In this document: positions 35,383 to 36,892 of the stretch, one piece after another
How the letters are laid out: every line of letters starts with the position of its first letter
Position numbering within the stretch: the first letter of the stretch is position 1
Assembly (NCBI RefSeq): GCF_000802365.1
Contig: NZ_JSZE01000022.1
Span: forward strand, 1 to 36,892
Origin: Xanthomonas cannabis pv. cannabis
GTDB taxonomy: Bacteria > Pseudomonadota > Gammaproteobacteria > Xanthomonadales > Xanthomonadaceae
DNA length: 36,892 bases
Direction of reading: 5' to 3'
Program-made: the position numbers and the translations under genes
Notes under the pieces: model-generated
The model's database searches: none
The model's input: only the letters and a program-made list of their open reading frames with translations
What the model was told of the DNA's origin: nothing

Positions 35383-35402
35383 CTCCTGCGGTCGGGGGGG
35401 GG
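35383..35402 (-). promoter_or_regulatory. Ribosome site and C9 homopolymer before the ethanolamine permease gene
   Basis: On the minus strand nine consecutive C (35402-35394) lie six bases before AGGAG (35387-35383). The Shine-Dalgarno position decides the start at 35373. The homopolymer is prone to slippage. Confidence 0.6.
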
Positions 35403-35709
35403 AGACCAGGCACGTCCGCCAGTGGCGCGGATGGACCGTCGCGGGCTGAGCTGGCGCTGCAATCAGCCGACGCTCGGCGGCCTCCCGGTTATACCGCAAA
35501 GCCTGCTGGCGGACACATGCGCAGCGGGTAGGTCTGCCAAGCCAAGGTGGCGGGGCAGCGGCGAGACGCGCATGCGCGTGGATGGACATGTCGCTGCCGC
35601 ACCCTCATCCGGCGCTGCGCGCCACCTTCTCCCGGGGGGAGAAGGCAAGTGCGGCCTCACGCCGGGCATTGCCTGAGACGCCTGATTGGCGGCGCGCCGA
35701 ATGCGCACC
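35403..35709. other. Upstream region of the eut operon, with a widespread-type hairpin repeat
   Basis: About 300 bp without a gene. It must hold the eut promoter; no convincing boxes seen. At 35599-35645 it contains ACCCTCATCC followed by a 9-bp stem (35625-35633 with 35637-35645, CCTTCTCCC/GGGAGAAGG), a form of intergenic repeat common in xanthomonads and pseudomonads. Confidence 0.5.
35625..35645. repeat. CCTTCTCCC/GGGAGAAGG hairpin repeat
   Basis: Perfect 9-bp arms with a GGG loop, preceded by ACCCTCATCC at 35600-35609. The combination is a recurring intergenic motif in Xanthomonas-type genomes (from memory; no search made). Confidence 0.7.
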
Positions 35710-36142
35710 AGCAATGGATCGATCCGCAAGTCGAACCGCGCCGCAGCGATCTCGACGCCGCGCGAGAGCAACCGCGCCGCCGCGCGCCGGAGAGCGTGAC
35801 GGCTCAGATAGCACGCACGTTATTTGCCGCGTTCGAGCCCCAGCAATGGATCGATCCGCACGTCGAACCGCGCCGCAGTCATCTCGACGCCGCGCGACAG
35901 CAACCGCGCCGCGCCGGAGGGCGTGGCGCCTCGGATAGCCCGCAAGTTATTTACCGCGTTCGAGCACTAGCTTCGAGCACTAGCAATGGATCGATCCGCA
36001 CGTCGAACCGCGCCGCAGTGATGTCGACGCCGCGCGAGAGCAACCGCGCCGCCGCGCGCCGGAGAGCGTAAAGCCCCCAGATAGCCCGCCAGTTATTTGC
36101 CGCGTTCGAGCACCAGCAATGGATCGATCCGCACGTCGAACC
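35710..36142. repeat. Tandem repeat (4 copies, 132-140 bp period) copied from the M23 peptidase gene 3' end
   Basis: The core AGCAATGGATCGATCCGCA begins at 35710, 35842, 35982 and 36115, spacings of 132, 140 and 133 bp. On the minus strand each core encodes FDVRIDPLL, the C-terminus of the M23 peptidase; the 36115 copy is the real gene end, and the other three lie beyond its stop. Copies 2 and 3 keep the stop TTA (minus-strand TAA) at 35820 and 35948; copy 3 has an internal 13-bp duplication that accounts for its extra length; copy 1 (leftmost) diverges before its stop. The roughly 90-bp linkers are also similar and encode LSRGVDITAARFD in that frame. Confidence 0.92.
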
Positions 36143-36892
36143 AATTCATTCCCCAATGCAGATGCGGCCCGGTCGCGCGCCCGGTCGCACCAACGGCGGC
36201 GATGACCTGGCCTTGCTCGACCCGATCGCCCACCTTCACGTCGATACGCGACAAGTGCAGGAAATTCGAGCTCACACCAAAGCCGTGATCCAGCAGCACC
36301 GTCCCGCCGGTGAGGTACAGGTCCGGCGCCGCGAACGTCACCACGCCGGCCGCCGGCGCCTTCACCGGGGTGCCGGTGGGCACGGCAATGTCCATGCCCG
36401 AATGGCCGGCGCCTGGCTGTCCGTTGTACACGCGTGCATTGCCGAACCGGCCGCTGATGCGGCCCTGCACTGGCCAGATAAATGGCTGCGCAAAATCGGT
36501 ACGTGCATCGTCGCGATCGCGCGCCGCCGTAACCTGCGCCTGCTCGCGCTTGATCCGTTCGGCGATTGCTGGCGGTGGATTGACTGTCTTGGGCGGCACG
36601 CCGTTGACGCGCTCGATCGGCCAGTCGCGCGGCGTCACTGCGATGCTCACGGTCTGCGTGCTGCCTCCGGGCGGGGTGATCTGCACCTGCAATGGCCCTG
36701 TGGCGTCGCGGCCGATACCGAACACCACGCTTCCGTAGCCGCTTACACGCAGGGTCCGGCCGGCGTACTGCACCTTGCTGCCCGCCGGCACCTTGCCGAT
36801 CAGCAGCGCACCTTGCGAGGCGCTTTGCGGAAACACGACATCAGTCGCGGCGGTCGCGCTCTGCGCATCGGCAGTACCTGCCACCAGCGCGA
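36093..36892 (-). CDS. M23 (LytM) family peptidoglycan endopeptidase, 5' end outside window
   Basis: About 266 residues visible. The right-most bases encode ALVAGTADAQSA, the end of a signal peptide, so the true start is beyond the window; the first GTG at 36884 is not a start. An Ig-like N-terminal domain (about 15-90) is followed by a linker and the LytM domain (about 130-263). Zinc and catalytic residues: HSGMDIA (HxxxD) and HLHW. It would cut peptide cross-links in peptidoglycan in the periplasm. The C-terminus NWFDVRIDPLLVLERGK is the source of the tandem copies downstream. Confidence 0.9.
   Translation of the reverse strand, partial: ALVAGTADAQSATAATDVVFPQSASQGALLIGKVPAGSKVQYAGRTLRVSGYGSVVFGIGRDATGPLQVQITPPGGSTQTVSIAVTPRDWPIERVNGVPPKTVNPPPAIAERIKREQAQVTAARDRDDARTDFAQPFIWPVQGRISGRFGNARVYNGQPGAGHSGMDIAVPTGTPVKAPAAGVVTFAAPDLYLTGGTVLLDHGFGVSSNFLHLSRIDVKVGDRVEQGQVIAAVGATGRATGPHLHWGMNWFDVRIDPLLVLERGK

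Noticed and set aside
32609-35413. Single 934-codon minus-strand open frame over eutB and the permease
   Set aside because: Only its 3' half is eutB; the upstream half is the permease gene read in the wrong register, and eutB has its own start at 34021.
35547-36071. Plus-strand open frame with repeated Arg-rich peptide across the tandem repeat
   Set aside because: The repeat unit is explained by the minus-strand peptidase gene end; the plus frame lacks a start signal and resembles no protein.
35710-36142. CRISPR-like array
   Set aside because: Units are 132-140 bp, the intervening parts are themselves similar, and they are copies of a gene end; no short direct repeats with unique spacers.

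Overview
The window is GC-rich, densely coded chromosomal DNA that looks like a plant-pathogenic Xanthomonas. The reasons are: a FimX/Filp-type degenerate GGDEF-EAL protein, a secreted polygalacturonase beside a secreted pectin methylesterase with a candidate HrpX PIP box, intergenic GGGAATC heptamers and GTAGGAGCG-ended palindromes, and many housekeeping proteins of gammaproteobacterial/Lysobacterales type. I see no rRNA, tRNA, CRISPR array, integrase or transposase. Species assignment is inference.

Layout. 1-4.4 kb (minus): 3'-truncated fimX-like gene, then a yaeQ/yhiN(rdsA)-type pair sharing 4 bp, then yaiI. 4.6-9.4 kb: cold-shock gene with terminator, glutathione S-transferase, an opposing lipoprotein esterase, selO and apt. 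9.7-13 kb: dbpA and uup, divergent around a heptamer repeat. 13.2-14.1 kb (minus): exported or anchored barnase-like RNase and barstar, overlapping by 4 bp. 14.3-16.8 kb: sodA, suhB and trmJ. 16.9-19.9 kb: a PhnD-like periplasmic binding protein overlapping a membrane GGDEF-EAL enzyme, a likely ligand-gated c-di-GMP module. 20-26.2 kb: epmB divergent from efp, which is followed by a secreted unknown, mtaD, ubiG, a MupP/Gph-type phosphatase and a short squalene/phytoene-synthase-like protein. 26.3-29.5 kb (minus): GH28 polygalacturonase and CE8 pectin methylesterase. 29.9-31.7 kb: FMN-binding general stress protein, metallo-beta-lactamase-fold hydrolase, and a small conserved-looking gene whose natural start is followed by an amber codon. 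31.8-35.4 kb (minus): ethanolamine permease, eutB and eutC, chained by 4-bp overlaps. 35.4-36.9 kb: a roughly 133-140 bp tandem repeat made from the 3' end of an M23 peptidase gene that runs off the window.

How the parts may work together. Two c-di-GMP genes (a receptor-like FimX and an apparently catalytic GGDEF-EAL) suggest surface and motility control. EpmB and EF-P form a modification pair. GH28 and CE8 together de-esterify and cut pectin, and the PIP-like promoter suggests co-expression with the type III secretion regulon. The eut genes form a minimal ethanolamine catabolic operon with no microcompartment or reactivase gene in view. The most notable candidates for follow-up are the PhnD/GGDEF-EAL pair, the RNase/barstar pair, the tandemly copied peptidase gene end, the PIP-like promoter, and the amber-interrupted small gene.
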